A stretch of DNA of 64,000 nucleotides, taken from the NCBI GenBank assembly GCA_029233985.1, contig JARGOK010000001.1, forward strand, positions 87,640 to 151,639. Reading direction: 5' to 3'. This DNA comes from Candidatus Altimarinota bacterium (lineage in GTDB: Bacteria > Patescibacteriota > Gracilibacteria > JAUYGZ01). Position numbers and translations under genes: made by a program. The notes beneath the pieces were generated by a model that was not told the origin of the DNA, made no database searches, and was given only the letters and a program-made list of their open reading frames with translations. Positions 41,619 to 49,238 of this stretch are shown here, piece by piece; the first letter of the stretch is position 1, and each line of letters opens with the position of its first letter.

Positions 41619-43043
41619 ATGAAGTACGGAAAGAATATTCACATCATCGGCGTGGCAGGGACAGAAGGATCAGCTTTGCTCGACTATCTCTCTCAAAAAT
41701 ACCCTGAGGCTGATTTCACAGCTCATGATTATAGTGCTAAAGATGAATTCTTAAGACATTTTAAAGAAGCTCATATTGGAATGGGAAGGAAAGAAGCAGT
41801 GAAAATGGGAAAACGACTCTTGGAAATGCCAACAGTGACCTTCTGTTTTCAGGACACTTATTTAGATGGCATTGAAAAAGCTGATACCATTTTTGTTCCT
41901 CAGTCCTGGTACCTTTACGAACAAAACAATGTTCTGGCACAGTACCATAAAAAGTTTTGCTCTATCACAAAGCTCTACTTTGATCTCTTTCCTGGTAAAA
42001 TTATTGGAGTAACGGGGAGTAATGGAAAAACAACGACGACAAACCTCATAGCAGACGTGATGAAGAAGTATCATCCTTCTACACTGATCTCAGGGAATGA
42101 CCGAAGATCTTATCAAGTACTGGATCAAATAGAAGAAAAAACGGCTCATGACTGGCTGGTACTAGAAATATCCAATCGTCAGCTGATGATTGATTTAGGA
42201 AAGAGCCCAGATATTTCTGTGATCACAAATATCACACCAAATCATTTGAGTGAGTACAAGAATTTTGAAGAATATGTGGGAGTAAAAAGGAACATCTTTA
42301 TGCATCAAACAGAAAACCAATGGGCCGTCTTAAATGTGGATGATGAGGAATCAGCGAAGATCAATGAGCATCATGACAAAGGTTCGCTGCTTTTTTCTAC
42401 GGAAGAGGTCTTGTCGAAAGGTGCCTATATACAGTTTGAAAACATTGTTTTGAAGCATGCAGATAAAGAAACCGTAGTCATGTCTGTGAATGAGTTTCCA
42501 CTCAAAGGACAACACAATCTCTCAAATGCTTTGGCAACAACTGCTGCCTGTCATTTGGCAGGAGTTCCAGCGGAAGAGATCGCGCACGCACTGAAAAATG
42601 TAACACCTGTGCCTCAGAGGATGGAGCTGGTTCAAGAAGTGCAGGGTGTAAAGTACTATAATGACTCTGCTTCGACGGTTCCAGAGTCGACTATTGCCGC
42701 TGTGGAAGCCTTAAAAGAAGAGGGAAAGAATCTGACCTTGATCATGGGGGGAAAGAGCAAAGGAAGTGATTATTTAGCGTTTGTTGAAAAACTCAAAGAA
42801 AATGATCCCTCTATTCTTTTGATAAAGAGTCCTGTGGCTGATGAGATTCAGGCGTTGAATACTGGCGAACTCAGTATTGTGGTTGTTGATACTCTTTCGG
42901 ATGCTCTTCGACTTGCTGCAGAAAGTTCAGCGACTGGTGATAAAGTTGTATTGAGTCCGGCATCAGAATATTTCGTGTTTTTCCGAGGAAAGAATGATGA
43001 CTACAAAATGTTTCGGCATTTGGTGAAAGGATTGGAAGGGTGA
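41619..43043 (+). CDS. murD: UDP-N-acetylmuramoylalanine--D-glutamate ligase
   Basis: A 474-aa Mur ligase that adds D-Glu to UDP-MurNAc-L-Ala in peptidoglycan precursor synthesis. The P-loop is IGVTGSNGKTTTT with Lys137. The middle domain has VLEISNRQLMIDLGKSPDIS and NITPNHLSEYKN, and the C-terminal domain has PQRMELVQEVQGVKYYNDSAS and the conserved SPASEYFVFF. MurD rather than MurC/E/F is favoured by the S-x-Q/R-L-like motif in the middle domain and the overall layout. The ATG at 41619 is preferred over a TTG at 41601. The gene ends with TGA. It stands alone, not in a dcw cluster. Confidence 0.93.
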   Translation: MKYGKNIHIIGVAGTEGSALLDYLSQKYPEADFTAHDYSAKDEFLRHFKEAHIGMGRKEAVKMGKRLLEMPTVTFCFQDTYLDGIEKADTIFVPQSWYLYEQNNVLAQYHKKFCSITKLYFDLFPGKIIGVTGSNGKTTTTNLIADVMKKYHPSTLISGNDRRSYQVLDQIEEKTAHDWLVLEISNRQLMIDLGKSPDISVITNITPNHLSEYKNFEEYVGVKRNIFMHQTENQWAVLNVDDEESAKINEHHDKGSLLFSTEEVLSKGAYIQFENIVLKHADKETVVMSVNEFPLKGQHNLSNALATTAACHLAGVPAEEIAHALKNVTPVPQRMELVQEVQGVKYYNDSASTVPESTIAAVEALKEEGKNLTLIMGGKSKGSDYLAFVEKLKENDPSILLIKSPVADEIQALNTGELSIVVVDTLSDALRLAAESSATGDKVVLSPASEYFVFFRGKNDDYKMFRHLVKGLEG

Positions 43044-43050
43044 GAACAGG

Positions 43051-43080
43051 AGATCCCCAACCCTCTTGAAAGGAGGGACC
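43051..43080. repeat. CCCCTT/AAGGGG element, copy after murD
   Basis: AGATCCCCAACCCTCTTGAA then AGGAGGGACC, starting 8 bp after the murD stop. It is a somewhat diverged copy. Confidence 0.55.
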
Positions 43081-43117
43081 ACGCATTATGAACGAGAAGT
43101 AATATTATACCGAAGCT

Positions 43118-43190
43118 GAGGGGTTCGTTTCCTCATTGGTTTGATCGTGTAATACGTGACGAATAGACCAGCAAGGGAACGAAACCTTGC
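43118..43190. repeat. Paired palindromes between murD and the LysW-like gene
   Basis: Two hairpins about 36 bp apart: TGAGG...CCTCA around GGTTCGTTT (43118-43135) and GCAAGG...CCTTGC around GAACGAAA (43171-43190). The loops GTTCGTTT and AACGAAAC are themselves nearly complementary. This suggests one element with an inverted internal symmetry. Confidence 0.5.
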
Positions 43191-43257
43191 CTATGATTGG
43201 TTTTAAAAATCTGTGTCATCATAGGAATCACAATATGTTGAGATTCTGCCCCGCCTC

Positions 43258-43413
43258 CTATTTCTCTTCTACTACTACATCTATCTTTGGTGGCTGAAGT
43301 GAGACAATCGTCAGATCACACAAGCAGGCATCGCACTCAAAGTAATCTCCGATTTCTCCTCCTTCGAGGTTGATTCCTTTATTACATTCAGGGCAAGAAG
43401 TTGCAGATGACAT
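43258..43413 (-). CDS. LysW-like zinc-ribbon mini-protein
   Basis: A 51-aa gene beginning MSSATSCPECNKGINLEGGE, with a second Cys pair in YFECDACLCDLTIVSL and the acidic tail VVVEEK. The spacing CPEC...GDYFECDAC and the strand after it match the amino-group carrier protein LysW, used in lysine or arginine synthesis and in some natural products to hold an amino acid on its C-terminal Glu. Here the last residue is Lys after two Glu, so the usual attachment residue is not terminal. No LysX/Y/Z/J/K genes are visible. It faces away from the PLP-enzyme gene. Gene likely real, carrier function open. Confidence 0.75.
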   Translation of the reverse strand: MSSATSCPECNKGINLEGGEIGDYFECDACLCDLTIVSLQPPKIDVVVEEK

Positions 43414-43579
43414 AGGCACAAGTATTAAGTCGAAGAGAAGATTTGACCTTCTCTAGAAAGCTTTCGAATACTATACTTACTGTGTTGGAAATCAATTGTC
43501 AAGTTTTGATTCGCTCTGCTTTCCAGTTTCCTTTCACAGCTTTCCACACTTGTTTTCTTGTAATCCTTTTGGAGAAATG

Positions 43580-44488
43580 ATGCAGCCTTCCACACCTATC
43601 TACCAGTTTTCATCAACGAGCCCATACTCGGGTCTTATCCTCAAGCGCGAAGACCTTTCTCGAGTGGGTTCTCATAAATTTCGCTACTTTGGACCACAGA
43701 TGAAGAAGCTGGCAACGGCAGGCGTAAAGAATATTGTGATCTCGACGACTGGAAATGCAGGTATCACTGCTTCTTTTCTTGGAAAACAACTTGGAATAGA
43801 GGTGTATTGTCTGATGTCAGATAAAGGTGATCTCAAAAAAGCAGCTGAGATCCAGAGGCATGGTGGGAAGATTTTCCTTAGTACTCGTCCGGTACGGTTT
43901 GCGAAGTACCTGGCTAAAAAGCTCAACTGCCCACTCTTGAAGACCTCGAAAGATGGAGCGGAGTCTTACCAAACTCTCGGTGAAGAATTTATGCTCCAAA
44001 TACCTAACCTCGATATAATCGTAAATTTTGCGACTTCTGGAACAAGTTCCGTAGGAATCATGCAAGCCTACCAAAAAGCAGGAAAAACTTTACCAGAACT
44101 CCATATTGTCCAAGCTGGAAAGAGCTGTTCGATAGCTCGTGAATTTTTGAAAGATGAAGAAGTGGAATGGGAAGAAGGCGTGGGATTAGCTGATACACCA
44201 AGGCGGGAAGAAGTCTTGAAATGGATTATGAAGAGTGGGGGAGCGGCACACTATGTGGCAAAGGAAAAATATGAAAAAGCTTGTAAAGAACTGAAAGGAT
44301 TGGATTTGGAAACTTCTTGGGAAGGCGCGGCATGTTTTTGGGTGGCGAAAGAAGAAATACTGAAAAAAAATCCTGGGCAGACCGTGGGAATAGTTTTTTC
44401 TGGAAGGGCATGGGATGAAAACACAAAGTCAGATTTTAAGACAGTGGAATCTGTAAAAGAGGTGGATGAAATGATACGTTTTTTGTAA
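43580..44488 (+). CDS. PLP-dependent fold-type II enzyme, threonine synthase/cysteine synthase-like
   Basis: A 302-aa enzyme from ATG 43580 (43577 is also possible; GGAG lies at 43571-43574). The pyridoxal lysine is in LSRVGSHKFRYFG, the phosphate/substrate loop is STTGNAGITASF, and a Gly/Ser-rich loop in NFATSGTSSVGIMQAY replaces the usual GGGG-type loop. This places it in the threonine synthase/cysteine synthase/diaminopropionate synthase superfamily, but no motif lets me choose the reaction. At about 300 residues it is short for a threonine synthase. Its neighbours are a LysW-like gene (divergent) and an ATP-grasp ligase, so a role in making a non-protein amino acid is conceivable. Confidence 0.75.
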   Translation: MQPSTPIYQFSSTSPYSGLILKREDLSRVGSHKFRYFGPQMKKLATAGVKNIVISTTGNAGITASFLGKQLGIEVYCLMSDKGDLKKAAEIQRHGGKIFLSTRPVRFAKYLAKKLNCPLLKTSKDGAESYQTLGEEFMLQIPNLDIIVNFATSGTSSVGIMQAYQKAGKTLPELHIVQAGKSCSIAREFLKDEEVEWEEGVGLADTPRREEVLKWIMKSGGAAHYVAKEKYEKACKELKGLDLETSWEGAACFWVAKEEILKKNPGQTVGIVFSGRAWDENTKSDFKTVESVKEVDEMIRFL

Positions 44489-44556
44489 ACCGTAGAGCAG
44501 GATCGAAATTTTACTCGGTGATTTTAGACTGGTGAGAATTTTGATTTTCACCTACA
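44489..44556. repeat. Composite palindromic element, second copy
   Basis: Starts with ACCGTAG directly after the PLP-gene stop, contains GGTGATTTTAGA, and ends with GGTGAGAATTTTGATTTTCA and CCTACAG. The order of parts matches the element at 5865-5957. Confidence 0.5.
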
Positions 44557-44587
44557 GATATTTAGGAGCCCTTTAGATACTGTTTCC

Positions 44588-44616
44588 TTGTCCAAAACCC
44601 CTTCTTCCCCTATACT
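44588..44616 (+). promoter_or_regulatory. Promoter of the ATP-grasp/NlpC gene
   Basis: TTGTCC (44588-44593), 17 bp, TATACT (44611-44616), with a start about 18 bp before ATG 44641. The gene is therefore probably transcribed separately from the PLP gene. Confidence 0.6.
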
Positions 44617-44640
44617 TGAGCCTCTTTTTATTTGAATCTT

Positions 44641-46608
44641 ATGGCTGATCAACAGCTGGTTTATGTCACACTTGACCTCCGCAGAGCCCTCTGGGTCTCA
44701 GAGATTACGGGTGCAAAAATTGTGTGTGCATACAAGTCTGATCTCTTGGCGAATATGAGAAAACAAGGAGCTGATATCTGGTGTTTTCAAGAAGCCTACC
44801 CAAAAACAGAAGTACCAACCAGCTCTTTTCGTCTCCTGAGTCATGCAAAGACCCTGAAAGTACTTCAAGACATGAAGAAACCTCTCCAATTTTTGATCTT
44901 TAAGCCTTCGAGTAAGATCAAAAAATGGATTGAAACACAGAAATGGGAACTCTTGAGTAGCGACATTGCTACCAGTAAAAGACTAGAGGATAAACTAGAT
45001 TTTGCCGAACTGGCTGTAGAAGCTGGTGTACTCATGCCAGAGTACAAAGAAGTGCTTTGGAACCTAGAAGGTGTACAGGAATGGCATGAAGACTTTGGAG
45101 AGACTTTCATCGTGCAAGGAAGGATGGGACATGCTGGGAGCTCGAGCTTTGTGAAGAGAAAAGGGGAAAACATCGCACTACAAAGTGGAACACGGGTAAA
45201 AATCTCCAAACTAGTGACCGGAGACACCTATACACTAAATGGATATGTCGATGCAGCTGGAAATATAGCGACAGGCCCACTATGGAAACAGCTCATGAAT
45301 GTAGAAGATTGGAACAGTGCAGAGCTGGGAACGGTAGGAATCAGCGCAGTAAACCGAGAAGAACTGGACCATATAGATATCTCTCGATTGAAGAATAAAA
45401 TAGAAAAATTACGCTTAGTCTTTATACGAGTAGGGTATACGGGTTCTTTTGGACTGGATCTGATCTGGAGTAGTGAGCTCTGGTATATGATAGAATGTAA
45501 TGCTCGTTTGACGGCTTCTGTCAGTCTACAAGTAAAGCAAGATCAGATCTCTGGACGCCAGCCCTTGCTTGGCCTTCACGCAAAAAGAAGCATCTTGAAC
45601 AGTGATGAATTCCGGCTTGAGCAAAATATCGCTGAATACTCTCAAGTGATCCTGAGAAACACTCGAAAGAGAACATGGAAAACGCCGCGGTTTTTGAAAT
45701 CTGGACTCTACCAGCTCAATGACCAACGCGAATGGGTGTTGAAATCAAGAAGCAGCAATCTAGCAGACCTCCAAGAGGGAGAAATGCTCTTATTGTTGTC
45801 TCGTGCTCCTCAATCCTTCATCCAATCTGGTTCTGATTATGCCACGGTGATGACGAAAGGACCTCTTCACACGAAATATGAAGTCCTTAAAGAAGAAATA
45901 AGGGATTTTTATGAAAGAGTAGTGCTTGGTCATATTGTCAGGAATAAGGATCTCTGGGACGATCGTTATGCTCGGCTGATGAAGAAAGGTAAAGATCCTG
46001 TCTTTATCTTGCAACGCCCTGTGCCGGATTATAAAAAAGCTGAAGAAAAAATCCTTCGTAAATATCGCCAGGTAGAAGTACTGGATGGTGAAGTTCTACA
46101 GATGAAGACCAAATATCACCATTTTGTCCTGGTAGAGAAAGTCGATGGAACCCGAGGATGGCTACATGAGTCTCATCGACTAAACGAAGGGATACATGCA
46201 AAAGAATTTGTCTATCCAGGAAAGCTAACCCGAAAAGCAGATGCTTTCTTGAAATCTTGGAAAGGAACCCCTTATCTCTGGGGAGGAAACACCAAAAATG
46301 GGATTGATTGCTCTGCTTTTGTTCAGAGGTATTTTTGGGAAGTCAAAGGGCGGCTTTTGCCGAAATATTCTCAAGACCAGAAGGCTGAATCACTGAAAAA
46401 AGAAAATATCGTAGAAATGGCTGATGAAGACCTCCTCTTTATGAAATCACGAAAAAAAGGGATTGCTCATGTGGGAATCATAAAAAATGGGAAGGTCTGG
46501 CATTCGAGTCTAGAAACAGGTGTGGTCGAGCAGACCATTGAAGAACTGCAAGAGAAGTATGAGATAGAGCATTTGAGTCATTTGGATGGAGAGAATTTAG
46601 GACTTTGA
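44641..46608 (+). CDS. ATP-grasp ligase fused to an NlpC/P60 cysteine peptidase domain
   Basis: A 655-aa protein without signal peptide or membrane segments, hence cytoplasmic. The N-terminal 330 residues are an ATP-grasp domain: the ATP-binding strand and loop FIVQGRMGHAGSSSFV and the metal-binding motif MIECNARLTASVSL. After a linker (about 340-480) a small beta-rich, perhaps SH3-like segment has VEVLDGEVLQM and RGWLHES. The C-terminal NlpC/P60 domain has catalytic Cys557 in GTPYLWGGNTKNGIDCSAF and His610 in KGIAHVGII. A ligase plus an amidase on one chain recalls glutathionylspermidine synthetase/amidase, though with the domains in the opposite order. It probably makes and cleaves an amide bond in a small peptide or carrier adduct; the substrate is unknown. 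Stop is TGA. Confidence 0.85.
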   Translation: MADQQLVYVTLDLRRALWVSEITGAKIVCAYKSDLLANMRKQGADIWCFQEAYPKTEVPTSSFRLLSHAKTLKVLQDMKKPLQFLIFKPSSKIKKWIETQKWELLSSDIATSKRLEDKLDFAELAVEAGVLMPEYKEVLWNLEGVQEWHEDFGETFIVQGRMGHAGSSSFVKRKGENIALQSGTRVKISKLVTGDTYTLNGYVDAAGNIATGPLWKQLMNVEDWNSAELGTVGISAVNREELDHIDISRLKNKIEKLRLVFIRVGYTGSFGLDLIWSSELWYMIECNARLTASVSLQVKQDQISGRQPLLGLHAKRSILNSDEFRLEQNIAEYSQVILRNTRKRTWKTPRFLKSGLYQLNDQREWVLKSRSSNLADLQEGEMLLLLSRAPQSFIQSGSDYATVMTKGPLHTKYEVLKEEIRDFYERVVLGHIVRNKDLWDDRYARLMKKGKDPVFILQRPVPDYKKAEEKILRKYRQVEVLDGEVLQMKTKYHHFVLVEKVDGTRGWLHESHRLNEGIHAKEFVYPGKLTRKADAFLKSWKGTPYLWGGNTKNGIDCSAFVQRYFWEVKGRLLPKYSQDQKAESLKKENIVEMADEDLLFMKSRKKGIAHVGIIKNGKVWHSSLETGVVEQTIEELQEKYEIEHLSHLDGENLGL

Positions 46609-47130
46609 GAGTAGAGGATTAATAAGAAGGCTCTCTCCATCCCAACCCCTGTCATTCAGAAGAACGAAGCGTTTTCCCGACAAATTCTTTATTTATTCTA
46701 CATGTAGAGTACTGTTTCCATTAGGGCAGAAATGTTAGGAATTTCTGACACGGTAAATATCCAACTAAATAATGATAGCTTCAGATAATAAACTGAAATA
46801 CTCAGCGAATGATTTTATTCATCCATACTTCACAGAAGAGAATGTATATATAGCTGGAAGACCCAAATCTGGTTGCATAAGAATATCAATCCTCAAATCT
46901 CAAGAAATTGACCGGAAGAGAAAGCGAAGAGTATGCCGTCAAAGATTGCGGTTTGAACCAGGTCGGATTCAACGAAATGAAGATAGAGATATTGCGACTC
47001 AGAATGAGCACAAAGAGGGGATTAAAGTCATTAAGAACAACTCATGACGGTGATCAAAAAGCTATAGCTGGCTCGCATTTGCGAATCGGCACCACCCTTA
47101 TCATAATGATCTTACAATCTTGTCAAATCA
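46609..47130. other. Region without a secure gene
   Basis: About 520 bp between the ATP-grasp gene and the ATP synthase operon. Two overlapping open frames of 91 codons (46772-47047 and 46908-47183) exist but have low-complexity, unrecognised products and no ribosome-binding site. They may be remnants of a decayed gene. A fragment near 46642 (CCAACCCCTGTCATTC) resembles half of a CCCCTT element. Confidence 0.4.
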
Positions 47131-47153
47131 GTTCCTTATTGGAACAATTTTTT
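47131..47153 (+). terminator. Weak terminator-like hairpin upstream of the ATP synthase operon
   Basis: GTTCC, loop TTATT, GGAAC, then AATTTTTT. A short 5-bp stem with a T-run, just before the operon promoter. It could insulate the operon from upstream transcription. Confidence 0.4.
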
Positions 47154-47155
47154 AA

Positions 47156-47186
47156 TATTGACATAATTTCATTTCGTCAATAAGAT
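47156..47186 (+). promoter_or_regulatory. Promoter of the ATP synthase operon with an overlapping inverted repeat
   Basis: TTGACA (47158-47163), exactly 17 bp, TAAGAT (47181-47186). A perfect inverted repeat TATTGAC (47156-47162) and GTCAATA (47176-47182), 13 bp apart, covers the -35 and runs into the -10. It could be a repressor operator. The predicted start is at about 47193. Confidence 0.7.
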
Positions 47187-47209
47187 TCATTCGGTTTAAA
47201 ATGACCTTT

Positions 47210-47488
47210 ATGCAGGAAACAGCTACCACTAACGCAAAAAAGTCATCTCAAACAGTTCCCAGCACCTTGATGTTTAGTAGTCATATTCGTGTCACGTTTA
47301 TGGTTGCGTTCATCAACATTGTCACTATTGGCTTGTTAGGATTCGGAGGGTATCAGATCGACCTCTTGTATAACACCAAGCCAATGATGACACTACTAGG
47401 AGTCGTTATTGCCTTTCCCTTATCGCAGTACGCGGTATTCAAATGGGTAAAGAGCAAATATCTCCCACATGTGAAGTCTAAAAAATAA
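47210..47488 (+). CDS. atpI: ATP synthase protein I (AtpI/AtpZ-like)
   Basis: A 92-aa protein (ATG 47210; 47201 is also in frame but lies only about 8 nt after the predicted transcription start). It has two membrane segments, about 25-48 and 55-75, with a short turn. Its position as first gene of the operon, two-helix shape and length fit the AtpI/AtpZ family. That family assists c-ring assembly and in some bacteria divalent cation supply. Sequence motifs alone would not identify it; the call rests on context and topology. Confidence 0.7.
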   Translation: MQETATTNAKKSSQTVPSTLMFSSHIRVTFMVAFINIVTIGLLGFGGYQIDLLYNTKPMMTLLGVVIAFPLSQYAVFKWVKSKYLPHVKSKK

Positions 47489-47509
47489 CCTCATCCCCCA
47501 GGAAGCCAT

Positions 47510-48286
47510 ATGGCCAATATACCCGAAATCACGCTACAAACTGTCCCAATGCTCCAGATTGGGAGTATCGGTATTAGTAATAGTGTATTGGCAACGCTAG
47601 TCGTGACTCTTCTTCTGGCTGGGGTCGGAGCTTTTCTGATTCGTAATCTGCGTGTAGTCCCTACACGACTACAAGTGGGTATCGAGGGAATAATTGAGTT
47701 TTTTATGGGTCAGCTCACGAGTGCATGGGGAAGCGAAGAACGAGCAAAAAAGTATCTTCCTGTTATTTTCACGCTCTTTTTCTTTTTACTCGTCGCCAAT
47801 CAATTTAGTATCCTGCCTCTCGTATCAAGTATTACAGCGGATGGAGTTCAAGCTCTCAGGACACCAACCTCTGACCTGGCTCTGCCTGTAGCTATGGCTA
47901 TTGCAATGATTGGATCGGCCCATGTCATTGCTTTTATTGCACATCCACTCAATCATTTGGGGAATTATTTTAAATTTTTTCAGTTTTTAAAGGTCCGCAG
48001 TTTTTCTGGATTTCTAAATACCTGCCTAGAAGTCTTCTTGGGTCTCCTCGATATTATCGGAGAGCTCGCTAAGATTGTATCTCTGTCATGTCGTTTGTTT
48101 GGAAATATTTTTGCAGGTGAAGTTATGATTACTGTGATCACTGGACTTGCTGCATTTATTGTTCCTATGCCATTCATATTCCTGAGTATCTTCTCTGGAG
48201 TTGTGCAGGCTTTTGTATTTGCTCTCCTTTCCCTTCAGTTTATGGCCATGATAGTGAAAAGTGCCGAACCTGAAGCAGCCGCGTAA
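47510..48286 (+). CDS. atpB: ATP synthase F0 subunit a
   Basis: A 258-aa integral membrane protein with five to six hydrophobic helices. It forms the ion half-channels next to the c-ring. The essential arginine is R195 in SLSCRLFGNIFAGEV, in the conserved helix that faces the c-ring. AGGA lies 6 bp before the ATG as ribosome-binding site. It follows atpI by 21 bp. The C-terminal helix VVQAFVFALLSLQFMAM is typical. Confidence 0.95.
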   Translation: MANIPEITLQTVPMLQIGSIGISNSVLATLVVTLLLAGVGAFLIRNLRVVPTRLQVGIEGIIEFFMGQLTSAWGSEERAKKYLPVIFTLFFFLLVANQFSILPLVSSITADGVQALRTPTSDLALPVAMAIAMIGSAHVIAFIAHPLNHLGNYFKFFQFLKVRSFSGFLNTCLEVFLGLLDIIGELAKIVSLSCRLFGNIFAGEVMITVITGLAAFIVPMPFIFLSIFSGVVQAFVFALLSLQFMAMIVKSAEPEAAA

Positions 48287-48294
48287 TAGTCCTG

Positions 48295-48325
48295 TCGAAG
48301 AGGAGGATGATTTCCTCATCTTCGA
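48295..48325 (+). promoter_or_regulatory. Stem-loop in the atpB-atpE intergenic region
   Basis: TCGAAGA/TCTTCGA (7 bp), one mismatch, GAGGA/TCCTC (5 bp), loop TGATT. It is followed by a T-rich stretch before atpE. Since the operon must continue, it is more likely an RNA-stability or processing element than a full terminator. Confidence 0.55.
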
Positions 48326-48365
48326 TTAGATTGTTCATTACTATTTATTTTTTCATTATTATCCT

Positions 48366-48596
48366 ATGGAACTTGAAGCTGTAAGACTTCTCTCTGCTGC
48401 ACTCTGTATGGGAATCGGTTCTTTCGGTCCAGCCCTTGGTGAAGGTATGATTGCTTCTAAAGCAATGGAAGCTATGGGTCGAAACCCAGAAGTTTCTGAC
48501 AAGGTTTTCTCAAACATGATCGTTGCGATGGCTGTTTGTGAATCGACTGGTATTTACGCTCTTGTGGTTTCTTTGATCATTCTTTTTGTAGCGTAA
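48366..48596 (+). CDS. atpE: ATP synthase F0 subunit c, two-carboxylate sodium-type
   Basis: A 76-aa hairpin of two membrane helices joined by the polar loop GRNPE. The outer helix carries the ion-binding glutamate E59 in VCESTGIYALV, with V57, S60, T61 and Y64. These are the positions that ligate Na+ in Ilyobacter tartaricus c (V63, E65, S66, T67, Y70). The inner helix has E26 in GPALGEGMIASKA at the place of Gln32. A second carboxylate there is the motif described for the sodium-driven Fusobacterium nucleatum c-ring. So Na+ coupling is likely but inferred. The protein ends soon after the second helix. Hairpins flank the gene on both sides. Confidence 0.95.
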   Translation: MELEAVRLLSAALCMGIGSFGPALGEGMIASKAMEAMGRNPEVSDKVFSNMIVAMAVCESTGIYALVVSLIILFVA

Positions 48597-48608
48597 TAGT
48601 AGAATCCT

Positions 48609-48652
48609 TCAGACCTCCATTGCTTCAAAAGAAGCGAAAAGTGTTGGTCTGA
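48609..48652 (+). promoter_or_regulatory. Stem-loop after atpE
   Basis: The outer stem TCAGACC/GGTCTGA encloses GCTTC-AAAA-GAAGC. It starts 12 bp after the atpE stop and lacks a T-run. It is the first of two hairpins before atpF. Confidence 0.55.
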
Positions 48653-48659
48653 GAAAGTG

Positions 48660-48685
48660 TTGAGTATTGAATCTTCAGTACTCAA
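48660..48685 (+). promoter_or_regulatory. Second stem-loop between atpE and atpF
   Basis: TTGAGTA, 12-base loop, TACTCAA. It lies about 40 bp before the preferred atpF start at 48726. Confidence 0.45.
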
Positions 48686-48725
48686 TACAACAGTTCTTAT
48701 CGTCTTAATACTCTTATTTTCCTCT

Positions 48726-49223
48726 ATGGACGTTCTTGCAAAGCTCGGTATTGATATCATGAGTGTGGTTATCTACCTCGTGAACTTCGGAATCTTGCTC
48801 GCCCTGATGGCTTACTTTATTACTGGTCCTGTTTTACGGATCATTGATAAACGTCGTGATCAGATCAAAGGCAATATCGAAGAAGCTGAACGACTCAAGA
48901 AAGAGTTCATGGAAGAGAAGCTAAAGTCTGATAAGGAAAAAGCAGCTCTCAAATCAGAAATGGAACAGCAATTGGCTGACCTAAAAAAAGAGCTAGAAGA
49001 ACGACGAAAAAAGCAAGATGAAGCTCTCGATGCTAAGAAAGCAAAAATGCTCTCTGATGTACGAGAAGTAGTCGAAGCTGAAAAACAAGGAATCCTAAAA
49101 GCTGCTGAAAAACAAACTTTAGCACTTATAGAAAAGGTTGTGATGCATGTCGTATCCAACAAAGTTCCTGAAAAAGTTGTACAGGAAAGTGTTTCAGATG
49201 CGTGGAAATCTTACAAATCTTAA
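48726..49223 (+). CDS. atpF: ATP synthase F0 subunit b
   Basis: A 165-aa protein beginning MDVLAKLGIDIMSVVIYLVN, the usual b-subunit start. It has one membrane helix (about 10-30) followed by a long charged coiled coil (EEAERLKKEFMEEKLKSDKE onward) that forms the peripheral stalk. A GTG start at 48657 would add a second hydrophobic stretch and include a hairpin, so the ATG at 48726 is preferred. atpH follows after 15 bp. Confidence 0.92.
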   Translation: MDVLAKLGIDIMSVVIYLVNFGILLALMAYFITGPVLRIIDKRRDQIKGNIEEAERLKKEFMEEKLKSDKEKAALKSEMEQQLADLKKELEERRKKQDEALDAKKAKMLSDVREVVEAEKQGILKAAEKQTLALIEKVVMHVVSNKVPEKVVQESVSDAWKSYKS

Positions 49224-49238
49224 GTTTATAGCTGATAT

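Noticed and set aside
46772..47183. Two overlapping 91-codon frames on the plus strand
   Set aside because: They are unrecognised, lack ribosome-binding sites and overlap each other. The second runs across the ATP synthase promoter. At most they are remnants.
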